From Thamnidium elegans (lineage: Eukaryota; Mucoromycota; Mucoromycetes; Mucorales; Mucoraceae): 64,000 bases of DNA. Shown here one piece after another: positions 9,894 through 22,335 of this stretch. Positions within the stretch are counted from its first letter, which is position 1; every line of letters starts with the position of its first letter. Location of the stretch: assembly GCA_025201345.1 (NCBI GenBank), contig JAIXMG010000016.1:1-64000 (forward strand). Reading direction: 5' to 3'. A program made the translations under genes and the position numbers. The notes under the pieces were generated by a model. It was not told where the DNA came from. It saw nothing but the letters and a program-made list of their open reading frames with translations, and did not search any database.

Positions 9894-12544
9894 TTATTCT
9901 TTTTGTTTAATTGTTAAGTGCGATTCGATTTGAGCCATCAAGTCCTTTTTAAGCTTCTTAGGTTGAACGCCATTTGCAACCAAAAAGTCTTTCATAAATT
10001 GATTGGTAGCCTATATATTCGACCTTGTAAATAATCGCGCGAATACATACATATTATATATTAAAAGAAAACTTACACTTGCAAGGACTCCATTTTGCCA
10101 CATTTCTGGGATATCCATATCTTCTTTCTTAGGCTTTTTAGCAGTAGTTGATTCTTCTTCAGTTGTCTACAAATTAAAGTATTAGAATCATTGCTTTTAT
10201 TTTTGACTAAAAAGTTTACCTTTCGTTTGACTGAGGCAGGTTTACTATATTCGTGTAACTCGTCACTCATAATATTATCGAGACCGACTGTCTTTTTAAA
10301 CACATCAAGCTCCTGCGATAAGTTCTATAACTAGCATTTAGAAAAAAAAATCAATAGAAATGTGCCTCTTATGTTACCGATTCAATATAGTCAAATTTAG
10401 GTAAAGTATCATCTACTAATTTTTCATCCTCTTTTAAACCTCCGAGTGCAATAGTTTGAATTGCTTTCTTATGATTTGCAATATCTATTTCTTGCTTTAG
10501 CTATAATTTTTTTTGCCAACTATTTATACTTACAAGGATTTTCAAAATGTCTCGGATCATAATCAATAGTAAGCTTATTGACTATAGCTTTAGCGCTTTC
10601 ACGAACTTCTGGATCAACTATACGGTAACATTAATTACTATTTATACATTTTACTATAGTAACTCTTACCTTGAACAGATGTAATAGCAGGTGGGAGAGG
10701 TCTGATTTCATCAGCATAGGGTAAAATAATCAATTGAAGACCAGGAGGTTCAAGTTGATTACTATTTTCATCCAGTTTTTCATCCTAATACATAATCTAT
10801 ATAAGATACTTCAATTGTTTTCATTAGTCAATGTACTTACTTGAGGTATAGCAGCAACAATTCTTGGACTTGTATTCTCTCTTCTTACGAAAGAGCAAAT
10901 TGCGATACGATCCTGTCTTATCATGGTTTGTACCAATGCCATAAATAATTTGCTACTTCCTTCATATTGCTAATATATAGATAGTTAAGTTCTCTCTCAT
11001 TTTTTTTAAAGGAAAAAATCTTCAACTTACAGTGTCATCAGGGAAGATAAAGTAAGGGTGAGTCAATTGATGGTGAGCCTTCAATGCCTTTTTGTGTTTA
11101 AAACCTAATATTAAAAGACCTATACCACAATTTTTAGTCACTGCTTACAAAATACTGTATCACAAACTTACTTGGATCACGAATTTTCTTGAGTTTTTTT
11201 ATCTCTTCTTTCGTAAATTCTACTAGTTCCTCTCCGTATTGAAATCCATGCTTCAAATGCATTGGCATAAGAATTTGTTCTGAATCCTAATATATATGTA
11301 TATATATTTATCATGATTAATATTCAGAAATAAATAGATATGTGAATTTACTTACAACGCATCGCCATCTTGTAAGTGGTTTGACCTCAACTATTTTCTC
11401 AACATTAGTAGTGAAGTTTTTAGGCAAACGAAGTTTTTCTTCAATAATCAAGTTATAACCCTTGATTCCGACTGTTACGGATGGTGTAATTTGGAAAGGG
11501 ATACGGAATTCGGAACGAAGTTTGATGTAATTGGTCTTTACCATATCCAATAATTCAGCGAGTTTACCTGTACTTGATGTAGAATCATCGTCGAATGCAG
11601 AAATATCCTATCAAAAGAATGATAAGTAGACGTATCAATTAAGCACTTTTTTTTTTACCTTGTAAAATATGTTGGTGTCAAATTTTCTATCAGGTTTATC
11701 CAAACCAAACAAGGTGATTTCAATATTAGCAATTCCCAAATCCTGATAAAATACCGTATTAACAATCATATCGATATGAATATTTCACTCACATTTATTT
11801 TACCTTGGCCCTTTGGATAGAAGCTTTTCTGTACTCAGCATTACCGTCTGTTGGATCATCATTGTCTGTTATAAGGAAAAGACGTCTAATAGAATTCTTT
11901 ACCTTTGACATCATATCCGAACATACATAGAATAAATCACTGATAGGAAAACTTCGATCTGTTGTACCATATCGTTCTTGAAGTAATGATATATCTAGAA
12001 ATTATGAGATTAATAAAAGTAACAAAAACCGGACGCAACACGATCAAACCTTGAATATAAGAATCTATCTCTTTAATACGTGGAGCGTCAGGAATATCAA
12101 TAGGATGCAAGACAGCTATATGTTCCTTTTGAGCAGAATTATTAAAATCTTTCTAAATAATATAATGAGTATGATAAAAAACAAACAGGTCATGCTCTTG
12201 TACAAACCGTTCCATATAAAACTACGCCAATTTGGTCATTAGGTCTATTGTCAATTTTATTCAATATTGTGCTTCGCAAACTCTGTAATGCTACGGTAAC
12301 TGGAACTTCACCTTGCGCGTTCTTATTGAACATAGACTTACTACAATCGATTGCAAATAAAATACAATCTTTAAAGTTTTGATCTTCCTAAATAAATGTT
12401 GTCAAAAAAAAAAGAAAAAGAAAAATTACATACTTTTTTTTTTTTAAAAAAAAAAAAAAAGTTTCTTACAGCAATAAAGTCTTCACTTTCTTCAGAAAAG
12501 TCGTCTTCTCTATAAGAAGAAGTAGAATAGTAACTACTTGACAT
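9894..12544 (-). CDS. KU70: Ku70, DNA end-binding subunit of NHEJ
   Basis: Multi-exon gene with short introns read from the ATG at 12544 to the TAA at 9894-9896. The N-terminus is acidic and Ser/Tyr-rich (MSSSYYSTSSYREDDFSEE). The von Willebrand-like domain follows (ILFAIDCSKSMF, then IGVVLYGT and RRLFLITDNDDPTDGNAE). The Ku core contains EPPGLQLIILPYADEIRPLP, matching the conserved Ku70 PPGFQLVFLPFADD region, and RRENTSPRIVAAIPQ. The C-terminus is a SAP-like helix pair (LVANGVQPKKLKKDLMAQI), which is specific to Ku70 rather than Ku80. Ku70 with Ku80 loads on broken ends in the nucleus and recruits ligase IV. It is divergent to the GH36 gene with 117 bp between the start codons. Confidence 0.92.
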
Positions 12545-12661
12545 ATTTTTTGGTTCTATATATATATATATAAAAAAGGAACAAAAGAAACGACAAACAA
12601 AAAGACGCGCGCATTTATATTGAGTTTCAAGTTGACGTCAATTCAAACAAAAAAAGAAATC
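12545..12661. promoter_or_regulatory. Compact bidirectional intergenic region KU70 / GH36
   Basis: Only 117 bp separate the KU70 ATG (12544, minus) from the preferred GH36 ATG (12662, plus). The stretch has a (TA)n run at about 12557-12571, an A-rich tract and a small GC-rich word (GACGCGCGC at 12604-12612). Both promoters must overlap here or reach into the neighbouring genes. No specific factor site is recognised. Confidence 0.5.
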
Positions 12662-14919
12662 ATGAGATTGGAAAAACAACGCCTTATGCTTCTTTACTTA
12701 TTGCTCTTTTATTTATTTTCTTTTGTGTGTACCATGTCTCCTTACGACGAAATTCTCTTGACAGAGACACCTTCTGTGATCAATATAAAATATGCTGTCG
12801 ATAAAGAAGAGTTTAACGTTGCTTCATATTCTTTCAAAGATATAAGTCACTTGAAGGTTACCAGAACTGTTCATTTACTAGACCCCGATAACTTTGAATT
12901 GAAATATGATCTTACGGCACAAGATAAACCGGTATCCCTAAACCATCTAGAGATTCAACTTGACGTTAATCTTGAGGACCAAGTTATGATGGCAGAAGGA
13001 TTCCAGTGTTGGAGTACAACCAAAGAACTTGATAGATATAGTACCCTTTCTGCTATCCCTGGTGTAGTCTCTTGGTTTACACAATTTAATTTACAAGGGT
13101 AAAGCCTATATAAACCATATTCTAATAACAAATGACTAAATAGATATATGCACGTAGAGATTACGACTTTTTTAATTACTCTGGCAAAGCAGGACATATC
13201 CATTCTACAGGATACACGTATTTACGAAACACCAATAACAACCATATTGTATTTTTGGGATCAATATCAGAGGAATCCGGGTACACTTATTATAAATCTG
13301 ATTTGAATCACAATAAGTTTAGTTTTTATAAAGATATTGAAGGTAAACTACTGAAACCGGGACAAAATTTACAAATCAAGATTTTAGTAAGTCGACGTGA
13401 CCAGGTCAGCCAACTCAAATCTATTTGGGAACGTTATGCGGAATATTATGACCCCAAGCATGAATTTAGAAATCCACGCCATTTGACTGGTTGGTCTTCT
13501 TGGTACAACTTTTATGAACGTGTCACAGAAAAGAATGTATTGTCTAGTTTACAAGCTTTTAAGAAACACCGGTATCCTATTGATGTATTTCAAATCGATG
13601 ATGGATTTGAATCTCAAATTGGTGATTGGTTAGATGTCGATAGTGTCAAGTTTCCAAGAGGTATGAAGGCTTTGGCTGATGATATCAAGCAACAAAATTA
13701 TTTGCCTGGTATTTGGTTGGCTCCTTATGCTGTTGGCTTTAAAAGTAAAATAGTGAAAGAACATCCTGAGTGGCTTTTAAAGCATGCTGATGGCCGTTTG
13801 GTGGTTGCTGGCCCTAACTGGGGTGGATTTTATGCTATGGATATTTATCACCCTGAAGTCCGTACTTATTTACATAAAGTATTTGATCAGGTTATTGATA
13901 TATGGGGCTACGAGCTACTGAAACTAGATTTTTTATTTGCTGCTGCTATGATTCCTCGTCTCGGTAAATCGCGCGGTGAAATTATGTGGGATGCCATGAA
14001 TTTAATCACGGAATTAACCGGTAAGAGGGCTCTGCTGCTGGGTTCTGGTGTCACTCTACCTTCTACTTGGGGAAGATTAGAGTATTCTCGAGTTAGCAGT
14101 GACGCATCTCCTTGGTGGGATAATTCTGTACTTCGTATAGCGAATGTTCGTGAACGTGTAGCTACGTCCAATGCTATTATATCTACACTCAATCGTTGGC
14201 CAATGGGTTCTATTATTTTTGGAAGTGACCCAGACGTGTTTTTCGTTAGATCTGATAATAATAAGTTAACAAAGCAAGAGAAACATACATTGTTAGTGAT
14301 TAATATTGTATTTGGACAGCTTGTTTTAATGTCGGATAATGTTGATTTGTACGATAAACAAGAGCATAAACTTTATAGTTCTATTTTCCCCAAGCCTGAA
14401 GCACAAGTGACGGAATTAATTTCAGTGGGTATGGATGTATATCAAGCTACGTATACTTCTAATGGTCGTGAGTATATATTTATAACCAATTTATCTCCTT
14501 TGCCATTTACTGCTAAACTACCTTGGTTGGATCATGGTCATTATTTTGAACGCAGTAATGTATTAATCAATGGTTCGCGCGTAGACTGGCTTTCGCGTTA
14601 CAGTCAGATATTCTTGTTGCCTCATGAGACTAGAACTTTTATGAAGATTGAACATGACTCTGAGGACAAGTTTATGGGATCTACAGGTAATATTGTACCT
14701 GGTTCAGAAATTGAAACAATAACAGAGAAAGAAGACGGTATTTATATTGAATTAAAGAAACCCCATATGCAAAAGAAGACTAGGATTTATATTAAATTGA
14801 ACTCATGCGAAAGCGAAATTCCTTCTGTTTATGTTGATAATGAATTGGCTAAACTTGTTGAAAAGATTATTTGGGATGACCATGTTACAGTAGCTAAAAT
14901 TACTCTATTTGATGATTAA
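12662..14919 (+). CDS. Glycoside hydrolase family 36 alpha-galactosidase
   Basis: Two exons (12662-13098, 13158-14919) give 732 residues. The 3' splice site at 13157 is chosen because the earlier AG at 13143-13144 would break the frame. An upstream in-frame ATG at 12620 would add 14 residues; 12662 puts the hydrophobic leader RLMLLYLLLFYLFSFVCT right at the N-terminus as a signal peptide or anchor. GH36 marks are the beta-sandwich N-domain (FQCWST), LTGWSSWYNFYERVT, DVFQIDDGFE, GIWLAPYAV, the nucleophile Asp in LLKLDFLFAA and the acid/base region SRVSSDASPWWDN. The family removes alpha-1,6-galactose from raffinose, melibiose and galactomannan side chains. Substrate and secretion are inferred. 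Confidence 0.9.
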
Positions 14920-14960
14920 AATGCTTTATTTTCTTTCCTTTTTTTTTTCTGTACAATAAA

Positions 14961-16120
14961 TTAAATTTTGAAGCCGCTATGAATAGCAGCAACACCGAAT
15001 GTAAGATCCTCGTAACCCTTGCCAATTGTCTTGAAACCAGCATCACGAATAATTTGAGCAAATTCTTCTTGAGGAGGGAATTGACGAATACTTTCTACAA
15101 GGTATTGGTATGAATCACGATCACCTGCAATGGCTTGGCCTAATGCAGGGATAATATCGAAAGAGTAAATATCATAGAACCTATTATAAAAGTGTTAGGT
15201 ACTTGATTTTTTCCTGTATATTATATATATATATATACTTACTTTCCAATAACGGGATTATCTACTTTACTGAATTCAAGACACATAAAACGACCACCCT
15301 TCTTTAAGACACGATGAGCTTCCTTTACAACCTTATCAACATGAGTACAGTTACGAATACCGAAAGCAATTGTATAAACATCAACAGATTCATCAGGAAT
15401 TTCATCAAGATGTTCAGCATTTTGTACCAAGAAACTTGCTTGGTTAGCTATAACATAATATACGTGTTTAAAAATTCAATTCATAATAAAAAAATATATA
15501 TTTAAATCTTACTGTTAGCATAAGGTGTCTTTTGGAATCTCTTTTCACCTTCACCCAACATATGAGGATTGATATCTACTAATTTGACTGTAGCTGTGTT
15601 ATCATGATGAACATTCTTACAGTAATCCAAAAATCTAAGAGCAATATCACCTATTTATTCTTTGGTTAAAAAAATCTCTCCCTCCTAAAAAAAAATTAAT
15701 CCGTTATTAATTTTACCAGTTCCACCAGCAACATCTAATAACTTGGTACCAGGTCCAGGTGCCATAGAGCGAATAAATTCATCCTTCCAGATACGATGAA
15801 CGCCCATACTCATAGCGTCGTTCATAACATCGTACTTACTAGCAACGTTGGCAAATACTTCATGAACTATTATACCCCAAGCAAAAATATTATTATATAA
15901 ATACCTCTTTTCAGTTTTTTTTTTTAAACTTACCAAGTGATTCCTTTTCTTCTTCAGCAACGTCACGGAAACCGAAATGAGTAGTATTCTTACCAGCTTG
16001 TTGTTGTTGTTGCAAACGTTGAAGACCAGTAGAGAGGAATGCGCGGTTGGTGAAAGAAGGAGTGGCGGCAAAAGACTTGCGCATAAACATACGACTTTGG
16101 TTGAAAGCTATACACGACAT
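14961..16120 (-). CDS. COQ5: COQ5, ubiquinone-biosynthesis C-methyltransferase
   Basis: Several exons on the minus strand, stop at 14961-14963. The N-terminus is a basic, Ser/Phe-rich mitochondrial presequence with a short Gln run ([11 protein letters not shown]); start at 16120 or the Met at 16090 is possible. SAM-binding motif I is [14 protein letters not shown], split by an intron. Family signatures are [18 protein letters not shown] and the end [13 protein letters not shown], nearly identical to UbiE/COQ5 proteins. The enzyme C-methylates 2-polyprenyl-6-methoxy-1,4-benzoquinol in the mitochondrial CoQ synthome. It is followed tail to tail by the GH36 gene with only about 40 bp between stops. 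Confidence 0.94.
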
Positions 16121-17615
16121 GTCAAAAAAAAAAGAGTAAATAAAAATAAAAGTGCAGGATAAGGCCACCCCTTGGTGGTTACCATAACAATTAAAAAAAA
16201 AGAAGGTCCAGGAGTTGCGAACTCCGATAGTTATTTTTACGGTCACAGTGTATCGGCAAAGAAAGCAAGCCCTTCGACTATAGTTTCGTGCAAGTAGAAT
16301 TGGCACCATAACGTACCCGGAGTCATTAGTAAAAGATAAATCACGTTTAATATGGCGAAATAAATTTCTTATTATCCTCTCAAACAGAGAAACTGGAAAC
16401 AAGTTTCGCGTTTAAGTCTCTATCCCAGGGTACATCTTTGGCTGTAGCAACAGGAAAATATTCAGCAATAAGAGCGCCTAAATTAGGACAAGCGCTCGCG
16501 GGGACAGGAATATGAAACAAGCAAACAAAATCAGATAAAAGAATGGTTACTTATAAGAAATTGGATATAAAGAACATTTCTATTATATCCTTACTTAACT
16601 TACTTCTGATAGATGTCTCCATTTATCCTTTTAAAACTAAAAGTAATACATTTTATGTCAGTATTTTTTATTTTTATTACTTCGAATACAAATAAAACTT
16701 ACGGAGAAATACAAGATGCTAAGCAACAAGTAACCACTTCTTTTTTTTAAAAAAAAAGATAAGTTATTCCATTCTTATCATGACGCAACCGCAGACTGAT
16801 ATGTCGGATTACTTAACTTACACGATATATATTTATGAATGTTTGACTTTGATGCTATTTCAGTACCAAATAAAAGTTTCCAAGGCGTAACTGTCAAAGT
16901 TGTACATTCTAGGAAACAATACAAAAGTTTTTTTTTTTTTTTTTTTTTTTTTGAAGAATCTATCCCTACCGCCGTTCTTACTGTAAAATATATACCTAAA
17001 CTGATATATTGTGGGTTGTAATTCATTTTTCAACTCAGGATGAGATAAAATAATAATAGTACATCGACAACTTCCTGTCTTTCTTTTTCATCTTTAATTC
17101 ACACCACCTCTCTACTGACAACCTCCTGAATCTCTTCTTCGTATTTTACACGCCTCTCTTCCTTCTGTGTTTTATCGATAATAAATTACTTTATAGAAGA
17201 CCGTTTTAGCTCTATAATCATTTTAAATGAAGGGAAAAGACAAAGACACAGCAAGAGTGTCTCGATGTAACCAACACAGGTTAAACAACGGGCCAGTAGA
17301 CTGCTAGAAAAACTTCGACTTTTACCATTTAGAATAATGATAATACCACGCATTATGAGGTTTCTAACGTCAATTGTTACTAGCCTAATTAGAAAGAACT
17401 GTTAATAGTGCTGTGCTGACTTACTTATGCCGGGATCAAGCATATCTAGATTAAATGACTTGTAAGCACTGCACTAGTTTGCATAGAAGATTGTACGATA
17501 TAGAAATGCTAGAACTGCTTCGATAAAGCATGTATTTTAATTGAGACGTGGCGATCGTTAAATGTTTATTTAGCGCTATTATGCTGGAGCCGATTCAATT
17601 ATCATCTGAGTACAT

Positions 17616-17647
<32 letters not shown>

Positions 17648-18502
17648 GGTCTAAAGAGATGATTACAGTAGAAAAATAATATTTATTTAATAAACAATAT
17701 ATAATGTGCAAGTTATTACCAAGACTTTTACTTATTTTAAAATGTCGCTTTTTATTATAAAACCAGTAACCTCAAAAGTGTAACGTGACATTTACGATAA
17801 GTAAAAAGCGTTGACCTCTATAGTGCACTTAAGAGGGGACGAACTGGTTGAGATAGTCATGTATAATATTAGCAGCTACAAAAAAAAGAGAATTAGTTCC
17901 TTGTACCTGAGCGTAATAGATATGGCACAGATTTTTTTTTTAGCATACATGTTTACTTATATCCGGAAAGGGGAAAGCTATATTACTTCAACCCGAGCCC
18001 TAATTATGCCGTAGAAAGTAGGGGAGATGGTAATTACACATATTAGACTTATGGTAACCATTTATAAATTCCGACATTAAATGGTAGCCTTTCCTTTGCA
18101 ATGAGTCACGATGAAATTAATGTTATAATTAGACATTACAATGCGATACAAAAAACAAGTAAATGCAAACAAATATTTATAGCACTTATAAAATTAAAAC
18201 CGATTGCATAGCCCTTTTATACCGTGTGAATCGAAATGATTACACAAAAAAGACAAAGACACTTTTATGGGTAAATAGTTACAACCAGATGTATGACTTA
18301 TATGCCATTGCACAGTTTTATTGGTTAAAGTAATTTGTAGTTAAAGCAAATTTTCTATTCTGATTGGCCAAATGTACCAAACTGGTCATAACCTATAAAG
18401 ACGTGAAAATTTTATACATAAAATAAACTTTTTGGGGGGAATCTATTTTTTTTCTTCTTCTTTTTATTTATAAATTATATATATTTACATTACATTATTA
18501 AT
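16121..18502. other. Long intergenic region, COQ5 to IPMS
   Basis: About 2.4 kb with no gene I can support. Simple repeats include a 22-nt T run near 16928-16951 and a (CA)n(TA)n tract at about 17618-17646. A short coding-like stretch reads on the minus strand at about 16400-16520 (IPVPASACPNLGALIAEYF) but has no start, splice context or continuation, so it may be a decayed exon. Confidence 0.5.
18102..18108 (+). promoter_or_regulatory. Candidate Gcn4/CPC1 (bZIP) site upstream of IPMS
   Basis: TGAGTCA, the AP-1/Gcn4 core, lies 395 bp upstream of the IPMS start. In fungi, leucine-pathway genes are commonly under general amino-acid control through this motif. One 7-mer can occur by chance, so this is a suggestion only. 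Confidence 0.35.
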
Positions 18503-20288
18503 ATGGCTACTACTGACAAACTTATTATCTTTGATACAACTCTTCGTGATGGTGAACAGGTAAATTATATATTACGCGGTAAATAAAAAATAATAATATT
18601 CAACCCAATCTTATAGTCTCCTGGTGTCACTTTAAACACAGAAGAAAAGGTTGAAATTGCTAGACAACTCTCTCGTCTTGGTGTTGATGTACTTGAAGCT
18701 GGTTTTCCTATCGCTTCTGTAGGTGATTTTGAAGCAGTACAACGTATTGCTACTGAAGTAGGCCATTTAATGGTCGGTAGAGAAAAGATTGGCCAACCTA
18801 TGGTAAGTGTTATTTTTTATTTATTTTTTGATGGGTAAAGAAAAGCGTATTAACCATTTCCTTTGTTAGACTATTTGTGGTCTTGCCCGTTCTACACCAG
18901 GAGATATTAAACGCTGTGCTGAAGCTATTGCATCTGCTCCTCGTAAACGTATTCACGTTTTCCTTGCCACATCTGATCTCCATCTTAAATATAAACTCAA
19001 AATTGACCGTGAAGAATGTATTAAACGCGCAGTTGCTGCCGTTACTCTTGCTCGTTCTTTCGTTGACGATGTTGAATTTTCCCCTGAAGACGCTGGTCGT
19101 TCCGACCCCGATTTCCTTTGCAAAGTGCTTGGTAAGGTAATTGAAGCTGGTGCCACCACACTTAATATCCCTGATACCGTTGGTTATAATATGCCCGAAG
19201 AGTACGGAAACCTTATTAAATATCTTGTTAAGAATACACCTGGAGCTGAAAAGGCTGTTTTCTCTACTCATTGTCATAACGATCTTGGTTTAGCTACTGC
19301 TAATACACTTGCTGGTATCTCTAATGGTGCTCGTCAAGTAGAGGTGACAATTAACGGTATTGGAGAGCGTGCTGGTAACACAGCTATGGAGGAAGTAGTA
19401 ATGGCTATTCACACTCACCCCAACTTTTTCCCTGTTCATCATACTATTAATACTACCTTAATTTATCGTACTTCACAAATGGTCTCTTCTCTTTCTGGTA
19501 TGATGATTCAGCCTAACAAGGCTATTGTCGGCCGTAACGCTTTCCTTCACGAATCTGGTATTCATCAAGATGGTATTCTCAAGAACCGTCAAACCTATGA
19601 AATTATTAATGCCGAAACAGTTGGTGTAACCGATATTTCTCTCGTACTTGGTAAACATTCTGGTCGTAACGCTTTCCGTGAACGTTGTAAGGAATTAGGT
19701 TTCTCTGATGTATCCGAAACTGATCTCCAAACTTCCTTTGATGAATTCAAGTTACTCTGTGATAAGAAGAAAAATGTAAATGATGCAGATATTCTTGCTA
19801 TTCTCAGTAACCAAATTAGCGCACATGTGGTCAGTTCTTTCTATACACTTGTTTCAACCCAGGTGGTAGCTGGTGCTGATACTACTTCTACAGCAAGTGT
19901 CAAACTTTATGACGTAAAGGCAGATAAAGAAATTGGAGATGCTGCAGTTGGTATCAATGGCCCTGTTGATGCTATCTTTGAAGCAATTCAACGTAGTGTG
20001 GGTCGTCGTTTCATCCTCACAAAGTTCGATATCAGTGCGGTTGGTGAAGGTAGTGATGCTTTAGGTAAAGCAGAAATCCAAGTCAAAGTTGATACTAGTG
20101 CAAACGATATCAAGAAGGATGAACGTCTTGCTAAGGCATTATTTGGTGCCAGTATCGCAGATGTTGATATCCTTACAGCTGCTGCTAAAGCCTATCTTGG
20201 TGCTATTAACAAACAATTAATGTGGGAAAGCGAATTAGCTGCTGGTACCGCTAGAAGTATCGGTGAAGAACGTCAAGTAGATGTTTAA
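18503..20288 (+). CDS. LEU4: 2-isopropylmalate synthase (LeuA-type)
   Basis: Three exons (18503-18559, 18617-18802, 18870-20288) join in phase 0 to 553 residues. It condenses acetyl-CoA with 2-oxoisovalerate, the first committed step of leucine synthesis. The DRE-TIM catalytic barrel shows [29 protein letters not shown], the metal-binding HCHND of [20 protein letters not shown], and [19 protein letters not shown]. The C-terminal 130 residues form the LeuA regulatory domain ([16 protein letters not shown]), which distinguishes it from homocitrate synthase. Sequence style and length resemble the bacterial/plant LeuA class more than the longer yeast Leu4 class. No mitochondrial presequence is seen: it starts [11 protein letters not shown], so it is probably cytosolic. 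Confidence 0.92.
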
Positions 20289-20507
20289 ATATTCTTGTGC
20301 ACAATATCATTTTTAAATACCACATCTTCTTGTAAATAACAACGTTAATAAATATAAATTAAAGAAAACTGTTTAGTTTTTTTGTAGCAATAAAACTATA
20401 AATGACAGTCCATTCCCTCTCTACAAGTAAAAAAAAAAAAAAATATTTTTCCCTTTTTTTCTCTGTCTCTCTTTTCTTTTTGTTTACTATTTTAAAGAAA
20501 GAAAAAA

Positions 20508-22214
20508 ATGGTAGCTTATGGTGGAGGTAATTAATTTATTAATAACGATGGAAAGTTAAAATAACTAAAAACTTTGAAAAAAAAAGACGAAGTAAATGCG
20601 CTTGTGCTTGACATTGGCACAACCATGACGCGTGCTGGTTATGCAGGTGAAGATACACCTCGTGTCATGTTTCCCACTAGTTTCGGTTACATTGACAAAG
20701 AAGAACCCATTCAAACAGAAGATGTTGTAATGACCGAACAAGGAGAAGAACCTCAACCTCCAACTCACCAAACTAAAAGACATTACTATATTGGAGACAA
20801 CAAAATAAACAAGTTTAGAAGTAATATGGAAGTTCAAAATCCAATGAAGGATGGCATGGGTAAGTTATACCAGAAAGAAAAAGAAAAAAGTTGAGGGTAT
20901 TAAGAGTGTTTTTATAACTATATATATATATATATATATTTCAGTTGAGGATTGGGAAGCTATTGAACATATTTGGGATGCAGCCTTTAACGACATGTTA
21001 AGAATCGATCCAGAGAACCATCCTTTATTATGTACAGAACCTGCTTGGAATACAAAAGAGAAACGTGAAAAGACAATAGAGTTAGCATTCGAAAAGTTTC
21101 AATTTCCTGCTTTTTATCTTGCACAAGATGCAGTTATGACAGCGTAAGTCTCAAGACGATTAGTGCATATATAGTTTTTATACTTAAATTACGATGATTA
21201 GATTTTCAGTTGGAAGAGCTACAGCACTTGTACTTGATTCTGGTGGAGGAGTAACTAGTGCAGTACCAGTATATGATGGATTCGTTTTAAGAAACGGTAT
21301 TTTTCATCAACCTATTGCTGGAGATTTATTGGCAAATCAGATAAAAAAACAACTTTATAACGATTTAAATTATACTATTGTACCTCATTATAGAATTGCA
21401 AAGAAGAAGCAAGTTGAGAGTGATCATAAACCTGATATACAATTACGTGAATTGGAAGGAATTACAGATAGTTTTAATGATTATCAAACAACTGTAAATA
21501 ATTATAAATACAGTTTAAAGGTAGACCAAATAAGTTAACATTTTTTTATTGTTTTATAGAGAGTTTTAAACGAATATAAGGAGACTATTTGCCAAGTATC
21601 TGATGTTACGTTTGACGAAGAGTATGTATATGTATATTTAATATAGTTTGGATAAAGTTAATAATTGTTGGAAGAATAGTCTTTTATCGTCGAGGTCAAA
21701 GAGATCGTTTGAATTCCCTGATGGTTTTAATCATGCATTTGGATTAGAAAGATATAAGGTTCCTGAGACACTTTTCCAGCCTCATATTAACGATGAACCT
21801 AAAGAAGAGAATGTTGAAAATACTGAAGAGGAAAGTGCTGGAGTACATGAAATAGTTTATGATAGTATCACAAGTTGTGATATTGATTTACGTCCACTTT
21901 TATTTAATAATGTTGTTGTTACTGGTGGTAATACATTATTTAATGGATTTAATGAAAGATTAAACTATGAATTACCATTAAAGGCACCTGGAGTAAGTAC
22001 ACAGACATATGATGTATATATGTATATTATGTTTACTAATATATTGTTATAGAGTAAAATCAAGATTCATGCTGCAGGTAATGCTACAGAACGTAAAAGT
22101 AGTAGTTGGTTAGGTGGTTCCATTTTAGCTTCTTTAGGTACTTTCCATCAATTATGGATTTCAAGAAAAGAGTACGAGGAATTTGGTGCTTCCATTATTC
22201 ATAGAAAATGCTGA
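20508..22214 (+). CDS. ARP4: ARP4, nuclear actin-related protein
   Basis: Multi-exon gene. Exon 1 is a 19-nt exon (20508-20526) coding MVAYGG, joined to 20587 to give [20 protein letters not shown], the start typical of Arp4/BAF53. Further exons are 20587-20859, 20945-21143, 21202 to about 21510, and then down to the TGA at 22212-22214. Actin-fold marks are the phosphate loop [51 protein letters not shown] and the C-terminal [20 protein letters not shown]. Arp4 is a shared subunit of the NuA4, SWR1 and INO80 chromatin complexes. The junction near 21618-21676 has two possible 3' splice sites; I prefer the longer intron because the alternative would be only 25 nt. Confidence 0.93.
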
Positions 22215-22335
22215 ATAATAATAAATGTTTACAATATAATATATATGAATATATATTATATTTTATTTAAAATAAGGCAAGAAGAAAAAAAAAAGTTATG
22301 TACAACTATATGAAAAGGATATTTTTTTAAGAATT

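Noticed and set aside
16400..16520. Minus-strand peptide-like stretch IPVPASACPNLGALIAEYF
   Set aside because: No start codon, splice site or continuing frame; noted only as possible debris in the intergenic entry.
17618..17646. (CA)n(TA)n tract as a regulatory or CRISPR-like array
   Set aside because: Plain dinucleotide microsatellite; no spacer-repeat structure anywhere in the window.
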